DNA of 64,000 nt from Cryobacterium psychrophilum (GTDB taxonomy: Bacteria > Actinomycetota > Actinomycetes > Actinomycetales > Microbacteriaceae). Of this stretch, positions 53,790-62,726 are shown one piece after another (positions within the stretch are counted from its first letter, which is position 1; the number at the start of each line of letters is the position of its first letter). The translations under genes were made by a program, and so were the position numbers. Below the pieces are notes generated by a model. The model was not told where the DNA came from, did not search any database, and worked only from the letters and a program-made list of their open reading frames with translations. The DNA lies in NCBI RefSeq assembly GCF_004365915.1, contig NZ_SODI01000001.1, positions 992,001 through 1,056,000 of the forward strand, written 5' to 3'.

Positions 53790-55910
53790 ATGAGCACTCC
53801 TCCCCTGGCGGCGCAGAAACCGCAACAGCGCATTCATCACAGCGACGTGTACGTGGACAACTACGAATGGTTGCGGGACAAGGAGAGCCCGGAGGTGATT
53901 GGCCATCTTGAGGCCGAGAATGCCTACACGCACGCACGCACCGGTCACCTGGAGTTGCTGCAGGAGCAGCTCTTCGAGGAGATCAAGGGCCGCACGCAAG
54001 AAACCGATCTGAGCGTACCGGTGCGCCGCGGCGACTGGTGGTACTACACCCGCACCATCGAGGGGCGGGAATACGGCATCCACTGCCGCGCGCCCATCGC
54101 CGCGCCGGACGACTGGGTGCCCCCGGTCGTGCAGGCGGTTGACGGGGTCGGGCTCCCCGGTGAGCAGATCCTGCTCGACGACAACGTGGAGGCGGCCGGT
54201 CACGATTTCTACTCCCTCGGCAGCTTTGACCTAAGCGCGGACGGCAGCATGCTGCTCTACGCAACCGATGTGGAGGGCGACGAGCGCTACACAATCCGGG
54301 TGCGCACCATCGCCACCGGCACGAACCTCGCCGACGAAATCTCGAACACGAGCGCGGGCGCGGTCTTCGACCCGAGCGGTCGTTATCTCTTCTACACGAC
54401 CGTTGACGAGGCGTGGCGCCCCGACACGGTATGGCGTCACCTGATCGGTACCGCGGCATCCGCTGATGCCAGCATTTTCACCGAACCCGATGAACGTTTC
54501 TGGGTGGGGGTTGGCCTCACCCGCAGCCACAAATACCTCATGATCGAGGCCGGCTCAAGCGTCACGACCGAGACGCACCTCCTTGACGGCTCCGACCCGA
54601 CCGGCGACTTCGCCGTGGTGTGGCCTCGGCGAGAGGGCGTGGAGTATGACGTCGAGCATGCGGTGATCGATGGTGAGGACCGCCTGCTGATCGTGCACAA
54701 CGATCAGGCCATCAACTTCGAGCTCGTGAGCGTCGCGGCCGCCGACCCACACGGCGATAAGCGGATACTGCTCGCTCACAACCCCGATATTCGCCTCGAG
54801 GGCGTGGATGCGTTCCGTGATTTCATCGTGGTCGAGTATCGCAAGGACGGCCTGACCCGGATCGCGGTCGACCGCCCGGGCGAAGTGCTCACCGAGATCA
54901 CCTTCGAGGAGGAACTCTTCACCGTGGGAACCTCCGGGAACCCGGAGTGGACCCAGCCCACCGTGCGCCTCGGATACACGAGTTTCGTCACCCCCGGCAC
55001 GGTCTACGACTATGTGGTTGCCACGGGCGAGCTGCGAATGCTCAAGCAGCAACCGGTACTCGGCGGGTACGACCCGACCCTCTTCGAGCAACGGCGCGAG
55101 TGGGCCATTGCGGCGGACGGCACACGGATTCCCATCTCGCTCGTGTTCCGGCGCGACCTTGTGACGCCGGGCACACCCGCACCGACGGTGCTCTACGGCT
55201 ACGGCTCCTACGAGCACAGCGTCGATCCCGGTTTCGGCATTTCCCGACTCAGCCTGCTCGATCGCGGCATGATCTTCGCCATCGCGCACGTGCGCGGCGG
55301 TGGGGAGCTCGGCCGCTCCTGGTACGAGCAGGGCAAGACGCATCACAAGCGCAACACCTTCACCGACTTCATAGCCTGCGCGGAGCACCTCATCGACGAG
55401 GACTACACCGCGCCGGACCGACTCGTCGCCGAGGGCGGCAGTGCGGGCGGCCTGCTGGTGGGCGCGGTGGCGAACATGGCGCCGCAGCTTTTCGCCGGCA
55501 TCCTCGCCGTCGTGCCGTTCGTGGACGCGCTCACCTCGATTCTGGACCCCTCTCTGCCGCTCACCGTCATCGAGTGGGACGAATGGGGAGATCCCCTGCA
55601 CGATCCGGAGGTCTATGCCTACATGAAGTCTTATTCCCCCGTGGAGAACGTGCACGACACGCACTACCCGCGCATCCTCGCGGTCACGAGCCTCAACGAC
55701 ACGAGGGTGCTCTACGTTGAGTCGGCCAAGTGGGTGGCGCGGCTGCGTGAGGTGGGGGCGGATGTCCTCCTCAAGACCGAGATGTCTGCCGGCCACGGCG
55801 GCGTCTCCGGCCGATACAGTGCCTGGCGGGAGCGCGCGTTCAACTACGCGTGGGTGGTGGACGCGGCCGGCGCGCATCCGTCAGGCGAGGAACCCGCCGT
55901 TATCGACTGA
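53790..55910 (+). CDS. ptrB: Oligopeptidase B (S9A family prolyl oligopeptidase)
   Basis: 706 residues. Seven-bladed beta-propeller N-terminal half (residues ~10-430) and alpha/beta hydrolase C-terminal half. Catalytic triad readable: S551 in 'EGGSAGGLLVG', D637 in 'TSLNDTRVLY', H669 in 'SAGHGGVSGRY'. Cytosolic trypsin-like cleavage of short peptides after Arg/Lys. The ATG at 53790 gives MSTPPLAAQKPQQRIHHS; the open frame upstream covers the terminator hairpin and is not coding. No signal peptide. Confidence 0.96.
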   Translation: MSTPPLAAQKPQQRIHHSDVYVDNYEWLRDKESPEVIGHLEAENAYTHARTGHLELLQEQLFEEIKGRTQETDLSVPVRRGDWWYYTRTIEGREYGIHCRAPIAAPDDWVPPVVQAVDGVGLPGEQILLDDNVEAAGHDFYSLGSFDLSADGSMLLYATDVEGDERYTIRVRTIATGTNLADEISNTSAGAVFDPSGRYLFYTTVDEAWRPDTVWRHLIGTAASADASIFTEPDERFWVGVGLTRSHKYLMIEAGSSVTTETHLLDGSDPTGDFAVVWPRREGVEYDVEHAVIDGEDRLLIVHNDQAINFELVSVAAADPHGDKRILLAHNPDIRLEGVDAFRDFIVVEYRKDGLTRIAVDRPGEVLTEITFEEELFTVGTSGNPEWTQPTVRLGYTSFVTPGTVYDYVVATGELRMLKQQPVLGGYDPTLFEQRREWAIAADGTRIPISLVFRRDLVTPGTPAPTVLYGYGSYEHSVDPGFGISRLSLLDRGMIFAIAHVRGGGELGRSWYEQGKTHHKRNTFTDFIACAEHLIDEDYTAPDRLVAEGGSAGGLLVGAVANMAPQLFAGILAVVPFVDALTSILDPSLPLTVIEWDEWGDPLHDPEVYAYMKSYSPVENVHDTHYPRILAVTSLNDTRVLYVESAKWVARLREVGADVLLKTEMSAGHGGVSGRYSAWRERAFNYAWVVDAAGAHPSGEEPAVID

Positions 55911-56037
55911 GCCGCCCGGTTCGTGGAAACTTTCTCGGCCACCAGAACCCAAAAATCCTCGCCGACGGGCGCGCTCGGTCGTATCCTGTAGGGGCACAGG
56001 CAATGAGCGCCAGAAAGGCCAGAAGGGCCGGTCGATT

Positions 56038-56709
56038 ATGCGACAGCGGGGGGGTTCCTCGAACCCGGAATATAGAGGTGGGATGTGCGCGGATTTCGTC
56101 GCGGCACTTCCGATCACTGGCGCCGCCGTGTCCGCGTTCGGCAGTTCGCTCCCCGAAACCTTCGTCTGTGCATCAGACCGTCTCGCCGCGCACCTCGATG
56201 AGCTTCAGTTTGACCTGGCGGAAGGTCCCAGATGGGAAGCCGTGCGCACACGACGTCCGGTTCTCGTGCCCTTCCTGCGCAGCGACCCGCACACGAATTG
56301 GCCCGTTTGTGGGAAAGCTCTTCTGCTGCTCGACCTTCAGGCGATTTTCGTGTTTCCGCTCATCATCGGCGCCATTGACGTGGGTGTCGTGGAGCTCTAC
56401 AGCACGGCTCCCGATCGCCTGGAATACGATGATGTCCAGATCGCCATGGCCTTGGCCGACAAGGCGGCCTGGGCGTTGTTGCACAACGTCCTCACCTGGA
56501 GCGAGCGTCCTGACAAAGTGACCCAGGTGGCGTCGCCTCTCAGCCGACGGGAGATCCACCAGGCCACGGGTATGGTGCTCGCGCAGCTGGAATCGACCGC
56601 CACCGAGGCCCTCCTGCGTCTGCGCGCACATGCCTTCCTCAACGGCCAGTCGGTGCGGGACGTGGCCAGAGAGGTGGTGGCCCGCACGCTGGTATTCACA
56701 CCGGATTAG
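56038..56709 (+). CDS. GAF-ANTAR domain response protein 1
   Basis: 223 residues. A GAF-like sensor domain (residues ~15-150: 'ALPITGAAVSAFGSS', 'QFDLAEGPRWEAVRTRRPVLVPFL', 'VFPLIIGAIDVGVVELYST') and a C-terminal ANTAR helix bundle ('IHQATGMVLAQLESTATEALLRLRAHAFLNGQ', residues ~172-205). ANTAR domains bind paired RNA hairpins and antiterminate transcription. No receiver domain or kinase is nearby. The ATG at 56038 follows AGAAGG. A second, different GAF-ANTAR gene lies 38 bp downstream on the same strand. Confidence 0.88.
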   Translation: MRQRGGSSNPEYRGGMCADFVAALPITGAAVSAFGSSLPETFVCASDRLAAHLDELQFDLAEGPRWEAVRTRRPVLVPFLRSDPHTNWPVCGKALLLLDLQAIFVFPLIIGAIDVGVVELYSTAPDRLEYDDVQIAMALADKAAWALLHNVLTWSERPDKVTQVASPLSRREIHQATGMVLAQLESTATEALLRLRAHAFLNGQSVRDVAREVVARTLVFTPD

Positions 56710-56747
56710 GAGTTACGTAGCGCCGACTTTGGTTTTACAATATTTGC

Positions 56748-57461
56748 ATGACCACTGTGAGCCGCGCATGGCAAGTGAGCAGCGCGTTCGTCAAATTGAC
56801 TGACACGCTGGTGGGCGAGTACGACGTCCTCGATGTTCTACACACCCTCGTGGAGGTATCTGTTGACCTGCTCGACGCGGAATCGGCCGGGCTGCTCCTG
56901 GTTGATCCGAACGGTGAGCTGCAGGTACTCGCGTCCACGAGCGAAGAGAGCCAGCTGGTGGAGATACTGCAGAGCCAGGCCGGCGTCGGCCCCTGTATCG
57001 ACGCCTTCCGAACCGGAACCGTCGTGACGATCAGTGACATAGCGACGGAGGGTTCCCAGTATCCGGAATTCCAGGCAGCTGCCCTGTCACAGGGATTCCA
57101 TTCCGTGCACGCCATTCCGATGCGTGTTCGTCCCAACACCATCGGGGCCCTCAACCTGTTCCGCAAAAACACGGGTCGACTCACCGAAGAGGACGCGGCG
57201 ATCGGCCAGGCCCTCGCGGACGTGGCGACCATCAGCATTCTGCAGGAGCGAACCGTGCGAGAAAACACGGTGGTGAACGAGCAACTGCAACGAGCGCTCA
57301 ACAGTCGGATTCTCATCGAGCAGGCCAAGGGAGTGATCGCCCAGCGCAGCCAGGTGAACATGAACGAGGCCTTCAACCGCCTTCGCGCATACGCGCGCTC
57401 CCACAATGAACTCATGCACGAGAGCGCAGAAAAGGTGATCAGCAGTACCGTGCAGCTGTGA
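56748..57461 (+). CDS. GAF-ANTAR domain response protein 2
   Basis: 237 residues. A GAF domain ('DVLDVLHTLVEVSVDLLDAESAGLLLVDPNG', residues ~26-55; 'VGPCIDAFRTGTVVTISDI'; 'IPMRVRPNTIGALNLF') and C-terminal ANTAR ('SRILIEQAKGVIAQRSQVNMNEAFNRLRAYAR', residues ~184-215). It carries C-terminal 'HNELMHESAEKVISSTVQL'. Only modest similarity to the preceding protein is evident, so the pair is not a recent duplicate. RNA targets are not known. Both genes may form an operon. Confidence 0.92.
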   Translation: MTTVSRAWQVSSAFVKLTDTLVGEYDVLDVLHTLVEVSVDLLDAESAGLLLVDPNGELQVLASTSEESQLVEILQSQAGVGPCIDAFRTGTVVTISDIATEGSQYPEFQAAALSQGFHSVHAIPMRVRPNTIGALNLFRKNTGRLTEEDAAIGQALADVATISILQERTVRENTVVNEQLQRALNSRILIEQAKGVIAQRSQVNMNEAFNRLRAYARSHNELMHESAEKVISSTVQL

Positions 57462-57504
57462 CCGACGCGTCGCGAGGATCTCCCGGGGTACGCTCAGTGC
57501 ACGG

Positions 57505-58869
57505 CTAGCCGACCAGCCCCTCTCGCTCCGCCACGGAACGTGCGGGCCGGGGTTCGAACACATCGAGCAGGAAATCTTTCTCCCGGTGCTCAACCGTGCG
57601 TTGCAGTCCGGACAGACGAGTGAGTTCGGTGTGCACATGGTCCGAGCTCAACGGATACTCGCGAACAGGATGCCGCCGATTGCAGGCGAGGAGCACCCCG
57701 TCCGGGGTGAGGCTTGCCCGACATTTCGCGAGCAAACGGCCCAGCTCCGCGGTCGAACAGAAATACGCCACCTCGGACAGCACGATAAGGTCGAAGGTTC
57801 CGTCCGGCCAATCCAAAGGCAGGCACCGCTTCTCGAACGTCACGTGCGGTTGTCCGGCCAGTCGCGCCCGGGCAAGCTCGACCGCCGTCTCCACGCCGTC
57901 CAGGGCAAGCAGCCGGGTGCAGCGCCCAGCCAGCGCCGAGGTGAGTACGCCCGTGGAGCAGCCGAGTTCGAGTGCGGCGGAGAAGTGTTCGCGCGGCAGA
58001 ACAGCCATCGTCAGGGCACGCTTGCGTCTCTCGTACCAGCCAGGGTCACCTCCCTGCGGGTCTGTCTCGTTCGAGTACATGCGGCCCGGAAACGGGGCCT
58101 TCAGGCTCTCGCCCACGTCGGCCTCGATGAACGTCTCGAATCTGCGCGTGAAGTACGCGCTGAACTCCGGCTTGAAGATCGGTTCATCACCCGTCGCTTC
58201 GTGCGACTCATGTCCCGGGGTTCGACGCAGGCCGAGGGCCTTGGCCTTCGCCTCGCGCTCGGCCGCGGTGAGATCCAGCGCGCGCAGGGCGGCATCCGGC
58301 CACACCTTGTCGGTCGGGGTCGACCAGTGCCATGCCCAGATCGGGTATTCGAATAACCGGGCACCACTGGCTTTCGCCGCGTCGACCGCAGCCTGTCCGG
58401 CGGCCATATGGTCCGGTTGCCCGTCGGCACGCCAGGGGGCCACGATCCAGGTGCCGGGTCCGCTCTCCCCGACGTCGGTCGCGATGGCCTGCGAGGCGTC
58501 GTCAACGTGGGCGGAGAGCAGCCCATCCGGCAACTCCAGCAATCGCAGTCTCACCTCCGGTGCCATCGCTGCGACGGTGTCCATGACATCGATGCGTCGG
58601 ATCGCGGCCAGCCGCTCGGGCGTCACGTTGGACGATCCGGTGTTCGAGAGGTCGCCGTTGCTGAGCACCAGCACCGAAATGGGCAGCCCCATGGCCGCTA
58701 CCCGGGCGATCAAACCCCCGGCGCCGAGCGCTTCATCGTAGGGATGCGCGGCCACGACGACGAGGCGGCGCAGGTCGTGCAGGGGCAGCTCGGGCAGGGC
58801 TGCCCTCCACTCAGCGGCGGCCCACACGCGCTCTGGGGTGCCGTCTTCTCCCCGGCCGAAGGTCACCAT
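57505..58869 (-). CDS. PIG-L-type deacetylase / SAM-dependent methyltransferase fusion; variant active site
   Basis: 454 residues. N-terminal PIG-L/LmbE-like domain (residues ~25-220): 'RRLVVVAAHPYDEALGAGGL' (canonical AHPDDE, here AHPYDE with Tyr at position 44) and 'WRADGQPDHMAAGQ' (canonical HPDH, His kept, first His replaced by Gln). C-terminal half: class I methyltransferase with motif I 'ALELGCSTGVLT' and post-I 'LLALDGVE', 'FDLIVLSEVAYFC'. The usual PIG-L general base is the first Asp of the DDE motif, which is missing here, so deacetylation may be lost or altered. The start (ATG 58869 or GTG 58881) is uncertain. Confidence 0.85.
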   Translation of the reverse strand: MVTFGRGEDGTPERVWAAAEWRAALPELPLHDLRRLVVVAAHPYDEALGAGGLIARVAAMGLPISVLVLSNGDLSNTGSSNVTPERLAAIRRIDVMDTVAAMAPEVRLRLLELPDGLLSAHVDDASQAIATDVGESGPGTWIVAPWRADGQPDHMAAGQAAVDAAKASGARLFEYPIWAWHWSTPTDKVWPDAALRALDLTAAEREAKAKALGLRRTPGHESHEATGDEPIFKPEFSAYFTRRFETFIEADVGESLKAPFPGRMYSNETDPQGGDPGWYERRKRALTMAVLPREHFSAALELGCSTGVLTSALAGRCTRLLALDGVETAVELARARLAGQPHVTFEKRCLPLDWPDGTFDLIVLSEVAYFCSTAELGRLLAKCRASLTPDGVLLACNRRHPVREYPLSSDHVHTELTRLSGLQRTVEHREKDFLLDVFEPRPARSVAEREGLVG

Positions 58870-59117
58870 GGCGCGGTGCACCCATCGGCACGGCTGTCGC
58901 TATGGGGCATGGTTTTCGTCCCTTTCACCGTGCGCCATCCGCCGTCTCGAGTGGCGTCGAGACCATATCACCGCCGTCTCGGTTCGGCCACTGCTGCGCG
59001 GCCACCAGCGGCCCGTCGCCCGGCTCTCCTGGCGGTCGGCGGAGCAGCCGCGGTGACCCTGTCAACGTGAGATTATTGACGCATGGCCCTATCCGCTGCG
59101 TCCCACGGGAGTACGCC

Positions 59118-62100
59118 GTGGTGACCGGGCCCGTCTCGTCCGCGCCGGCCTCATCCAACGGGATCCCCGCGTGGAAGGCGCTGCTTGCCGCTCCGATCGA
59201 GGCGGCCGAGGCATCCGTTCAGCGTCACTCCGGTCGGATCGGCAGCCAGCCCTCCCCCGCAGCTCCCAGCCGGGCGACCACGCGCATGGGCCTGCAGTTC
59301 GAGCTGCGAGAGCAGACGCCACGCACGAGCGAACGCTGGCGGGGGCCAACGGCGCAGCCAGTGAAGACGGTCAAGCCCGGCCACGGCGACTTTCGCCTCG
59401 GCGTTCGACCCGTCGTGCAGAACGACAACGGCAACTGGGTGCGTGCGAGCCTCGCGTGGAACAACCTCACGTTTCAGGTGCGGGAGCTGAACCTCGATCC
59501 CCTGCAGCATCGTTGGTTCTCCGAGCTCATTGCCCTGTACCGGGCCGTTCGCATGGTCTATTCCAGCCAGGAGGCCGACTGGATCTACGTGGACGAGTTC
59601 AGCAGCCCCCTGCTCTGGCACTTTCTCGAGCAGGCGAACGTGCTCGGCATCGCGCTGGTGGGAACCAAGAAGAACGTGGCCGTGACGGTGGAGGCCGAAG
59701 CCCGCGTGAGCCTCGACGTCACGCGGGCCGACGGCACCCTGAGCCTCGAAACCGTGCTGACCCTCGACGACCGCCCCCATCCCGCGGAACAGGCCGGCGT
59801 CATCGGCACCCACGGTATCTACACGTATTCGTTCGCCCCACATGCGGTCTTCACGCTCGCTCCAACGCTGCTTCCGCTCACGACTGCGCAGCGCGCCCTC
59901 ATCGGCAAGCCGACCACGGCGGTTGTGCCGGAGGCCGATGTGGCCGAATTCCTCACCGAGTATTACCCGGCCCTTCGCCGCACCGTGCCGACGACGAGCA
60001 CGGATGCCTCGGTGCACTTTGCCTCGCCGGCTCCCCCGACGCTCGTGGTCACCGCCCGATTCGAGGCCGGGCAGGCCCTGCGCCTCGACGGCGAATTCGA
60101 GTACCGGGAGGGCACTCTCGTGACTCGCCTGCCGCTCGAACCGCGCACTGGCGAACCTGACGCCCGCGACGCCGACGCGGAGGCCGGACTGCGGGAACGT
60201 GCCGCCCAGGTGCTCACCCCCGGTGGGGCCGCGCCTGGGTCGGCACCCGCCGCGCCTTCACCCGCCATGGCGTTTGGAGATACCCTCCGCGGCGTCGACG
60301 CGGCGGAGTTCACCGACAAGGTGCTCAGCAGGCTGCGCGCCCTCGTCGGCGTGCGCGTGGACGTGATCGGCGAGGAGCCCGACTATCGCGAGCTGACCGC
60401 CCCGCCGGTCCTCACGTTCACCACTGTGGAGAGCACCCAGCGCGACTGGTTCGACCTCGGCGTTCTCGTGCGGGTCAACGGTCGAAGCGTTCCCTTCGCC
60501 CCACTGTTCACGGCCCTCTCAAAGGGTCAGACCCGCCTGTTGCTCGTCGACAACAGCTACCTCTCGCTGCGGCAGCCCGTGTTCGATCGACTGCGCGAGC
60601 TCATCGAGGAGGCCCGTGAGCTCTCCGAGTGGGAGACGGGCCTGCGCATCAGCCGTCACCAGGCGAGCCTCTGGGCCGACTTCGAAGACCTCGCCGACGA
60701 GACCGAGCAGGCCGTGACCTGGCGGGCCGCCGTCGCCGGGCTCCTCGATGTGACCGCGATCGACCCCGCACCGCTGCCCTTCGGCGTGCACGCGACGCTG
60801 CGCCCGTACCAACTTCATGGCTTTCAGTGGCTCGCCTTTCTCTGGGAGCACCGTCTCGGCGGAATCCTCGCCGACGATATGGGGCTCGGCAAGACCCTGC
60901 AGGCCCTCGCGCTCATCGAGCACGCCACAGGGCACGGCGGGCCCGACCGCGGAACCGCGAACGACCGGCGGCCGTTCCTGGTCGTGGCGCCGACATCCGT
61001 TGTCTCGAATTGGGTGACGGAGGCCGCGCGGTTCACCCCCGGTCTCAGGGTGCGCGCCGTCACGACCACCGAGGGTGCCGACCGAACATCGATAGCGGAT
61101 GCCGCGACGGGCGCCGACGTGATCGTCACGTCCTACGCGCTGTTCCGACTCGACTTCGATGCGTACCAGGCGCACGGCTGGGCTGGGCTGGTGCTCGACG
61201 AGGCGCAGTTCGTGAAGAACCGCACGTCGCAGGCGTACCTGTGCGCGAAGGAACTGCGCACGTCATTCAAGCTCGCTATCACGGGCACTCCGATGGAGAA
61301 CAGCCTGCTCGACCTGTGGTCGCTGCTGAGTATCGTGGCGCCCGGGCTCTTCGCGTCGGCGCGGCTGTTCACGGAGACGTATGTGCGTCCGCTGGAGCTC
61401 GCGGCCAACCCGGCGCTGTATGCGAAGTTGCGCCGTCGCATCCGCCCGGTGTTGCTGCGGCGCACCAAGGAGGTCGTGGCGCCGGAGCTGCCTCCCAAGC
61501 AGGAGCAGGTGCTGTCGATTGAGCTGGGCCCGGAGCACCGCACGATTTACGACACGTTTTTACAGCGCGAACGACAGAAGCTGCTCGGACTCATCGAAGA
61601 CATGGACAAGAACCGGTTCATCATCTTTCGCTCGATCACGCTGCTGCGCATGCTCAGCCTCGATGTGTCGCTCGTGGACGAGTCGAATCGGGACGTGCCG
61701 TCGAGCAAGCTCGATGTGCTGTTCGAACAGCTGGAGGATGTGGTGACCGAGGGGCATCGGGCGCTGATCTTCAGCCAGTTCACGTCGTTCTTGAAGCTCG
61801 CGGCGGCCCGGCTCGACGCGCTCGGCACACCGTATTGCTATCTCGACGGGTCGACACTGGCACGTTCGGAGGTGATCGACCGGTTCAAGACGGGGCTCGC
61901 GCCGGTGTTCCTGATCAGTCTCAAGGCGGGTGGCTTCGGTCTCAACCTCACCGAGGCGGACTACGTGTTTCTGCTCGACCCGTGGTGGAACCCGGCGAGT
62001 GAGGCGCAGGCCGTCGACCGCACGCACCGCATCGGCCAGACCCGCAACGTGATGGTCTATCGCATGGTGGCGACGGGTACGATCGAGGAGAAGGTGATGG

Positions 62101-62204
62101 CGCTCAAGCAGCGCAAGGCCGCTGTGTTCGACGCTGTACTCGGCGACGACGCGGGCTTCAGCGAGTCGCTCACCGCCGACGATATCCGCTCCCTGCTCGA
62201 ATGA
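59118..62204 (+). CDS. SNF2-family DEAD/DEAH-box helicase without N-terminal SWIM finger
   Basis: 1028 residues. N-terminal ~430 residues are poorly characterised ('MGLQFELREQTP', 'PLLWHFLEQANV'), then a SNF2 core: Walker A 'ILADDMGLGKTLQAL' (~583-597), DEAQ box near 694, 'TGTPMENSLLDLWSL', the helicase C-terminal part 'LISLKAGGFGLNLTEADYVFLLDPWWNP' and 'AVDRTHRIGQTRNVMVYRMV' (~965). The start is GTG 59118 with GGGAG 7 nt upstream. Many homologues begin with a SWIM zinc finger just ahead of the part beginning 'AWKALLAAP'; none is visible here. Related to HelZ-type SNF2 proteins of actinobacteria. Confidence 0.9.
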   Translation: MVTGPVSSAPASSNGIPAWKALLAAPIEAAEASVQRHSGRIGSQPSPAAPSRATTRMGLQFELREQTPRTSERWRGPTAQPVKTVKPGHGDFRLGVRPVVQNDNGNWVRASLAWNNLTFQVRELNLDPLQHRWFSELIALYRAVRMVYSSQEADWIYVDEFSSPLLWHFLEQANVLGIALVGTKKNVAVTVEAEARVSLDVTRADGTLSLETVLTLDDRPHPAEQAGVIGTHGIYTYSFAPHAVFTLAPTLLPLTTAQRALIGKPTTAVVPEADVAEFLTEYYPALRRTVPTTSTDASVHFASPAPPTLVVTARFEAGQALRLDGEFEYREGTLVTRLPLEPRTGEPDARDADAEAGLRERAAQVLTPGGAAPGSAPAAPSPAMAFGDTLRGVDAAEFTDKVLSRLRALVGVRVDVIGEEPDYRELTAPPVLTFTTVESTQRDWFDLGVLVRVNGRSVPFAPLFTALSKGQTRLLLVDNSYLSLRQPVFDRLRELIEEARELSEWETGLRISRHQASLWADFEDLADETEQAVTWRAAVAGLLDVTAIDPAPLPFGVHATLRPYQLHGFQWLAFLWEHRLGGILADDMGLGKTLQALALIEHATGHGGPDRGTANDRRPFLVVAPTSVVSNWVTEAARFTPGLRVRAVTTTEGADRTSIADAATGADVIVTSYALFRLDFDAYQAHGWAGLVLDEAQFVKNRTSQAYLCAKELRTSFKLAITGTPMENSLLDLWSLLSIVAPGLFASARLFTETYVRPLELAANPALYAKLRRRIRPVLLRRTKEVVAPELPPKQEQVLSIELGPEHRTIYDTFLQRERQKLLGLIEDMDKNRFIIFRSITLLRMLSLDVSLVDESNRDVPSSKLDVLFEQLEDVVTEGHRALIFSQFTSFLKLAAARLDALGTPYCYLDGSTLARSEVIDRFKTGLAPVFLISLKAGGFGLNLTEADYVFLLDPWWNPASEAQAVDRTHRIGQTRNVMVYRMVATGTIEEKVMALKQRKAAVFDAVLGDDAGFSESLTADDIRSLLE

Positions 62205-62263
62205 CCTGCCAGGTCCGACGAACCGGATGTGCGCGAGCAGTGCCCGCTGAAAGAGATCGACGT

Positions 62264-62596
62264 GTGAGTGGCCCCGTTGCGCAACCTCGCATCGAAGCGC
62301 ACGCATCCGCTTTGATGGCGGGGTCCCTCAGCGTCGTACTGGTGGGGGCCGTGGTCCTGGCCCCAAAGTCGCGATCGCCCATACAGCTTGTGCTTGTCTC
62401 GGCCCACAACTTCGTCTCCGGCGCTCTCATCGTGCTCCCCGTCACGATCGCTCTTCAGCTGCCACTACTGCGTTACATGGGACGACGCCGAGTCGACTAT
62501 GGGATCCAGATCGTTGTTTCATCACTCGCGGGCCTCACCGGGTTTGTCTGCGGTCTGGTGAGCGCTGTCTGCGTACCGCCCTCATCGGGATCGTGA
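62264..62596 (+). CDS. Small hypothetical membrane protein
   Basis: About 110 residues starting at GTG 62264 (the frame is open back to an ATG at 62201 that overlaps the SNF2 stop). Three hydrophobic stretches ('ALMAGSLSVVLVGAVVLAP', 'LVLVSAHNFVSGALIVLPV', 'IQIVVSSLAGLTGFVCGLV') suggest three membrane helices. No recognisable family. GAAAGAG is 8 nt upstream of the GTG. Possibly co-transcribed with the helicase, or a chance ORF. Confidence 0.5.
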   Translation: MSGPVAQPRIEAHASALMAGSLSVVLVGAVVLAPKSRSPIQLVLVSAHNFVSGALIVLPVTIALQLPLLRYMGRRRVDYGIQIVVSSLAGLTGFVCGLVSAVCVPPSSGS

Positions 62597-62631
62597 GCAT
62601 GGTCTTTTAGATCGAGCACGCGCGCCGCGGT

Positions 62632-62712
62632 ACGTAAACTCGGAGATTTTCATGGCACGCCGGGTTTTGTGGCTGCGGTGACGGCATGTTGCGAAAAAAT
62701 CCGAGTTTACGT
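62632..62712. repeat. 81-bp imperfect palindrome, isolated MITE/REP-like element
   Basis: Terminal arms ACGTAAACTCGGA (62632-62644) and its exact complement (62700-62712) enclose 55 bp that is itself partly symmetric (GATTTTC near the left end, GAAAAAA near the right). Total 81 bp. It lies in the 130-bp gap between the small membrane protein and the aldo/keto reductase stops, so it is also positioned to terminate both convergent transcripts. It could be a small mobile repeat, a processed RNA or a long terminator. Confidence 0.6.
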
Positions 62713-62726
62713 GTGCTCCGCGAGTC

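Noticed and set aside
12113-62204. A single defence island built from the many helicases and nucleases (DUF3516, RecQ, SbcCD, TM0106, SNF2)
   Set aside because: They are scattered over 50 kb among metabolic operons, mostly in separate transcription units, and several are housekeeping types, so a joint system is not supported.
62632-62712. Insertion sequence ends
   Set aside because: The palindrome encloses only 55 bp with no transposase, and no flanking target duplication was found by eye.
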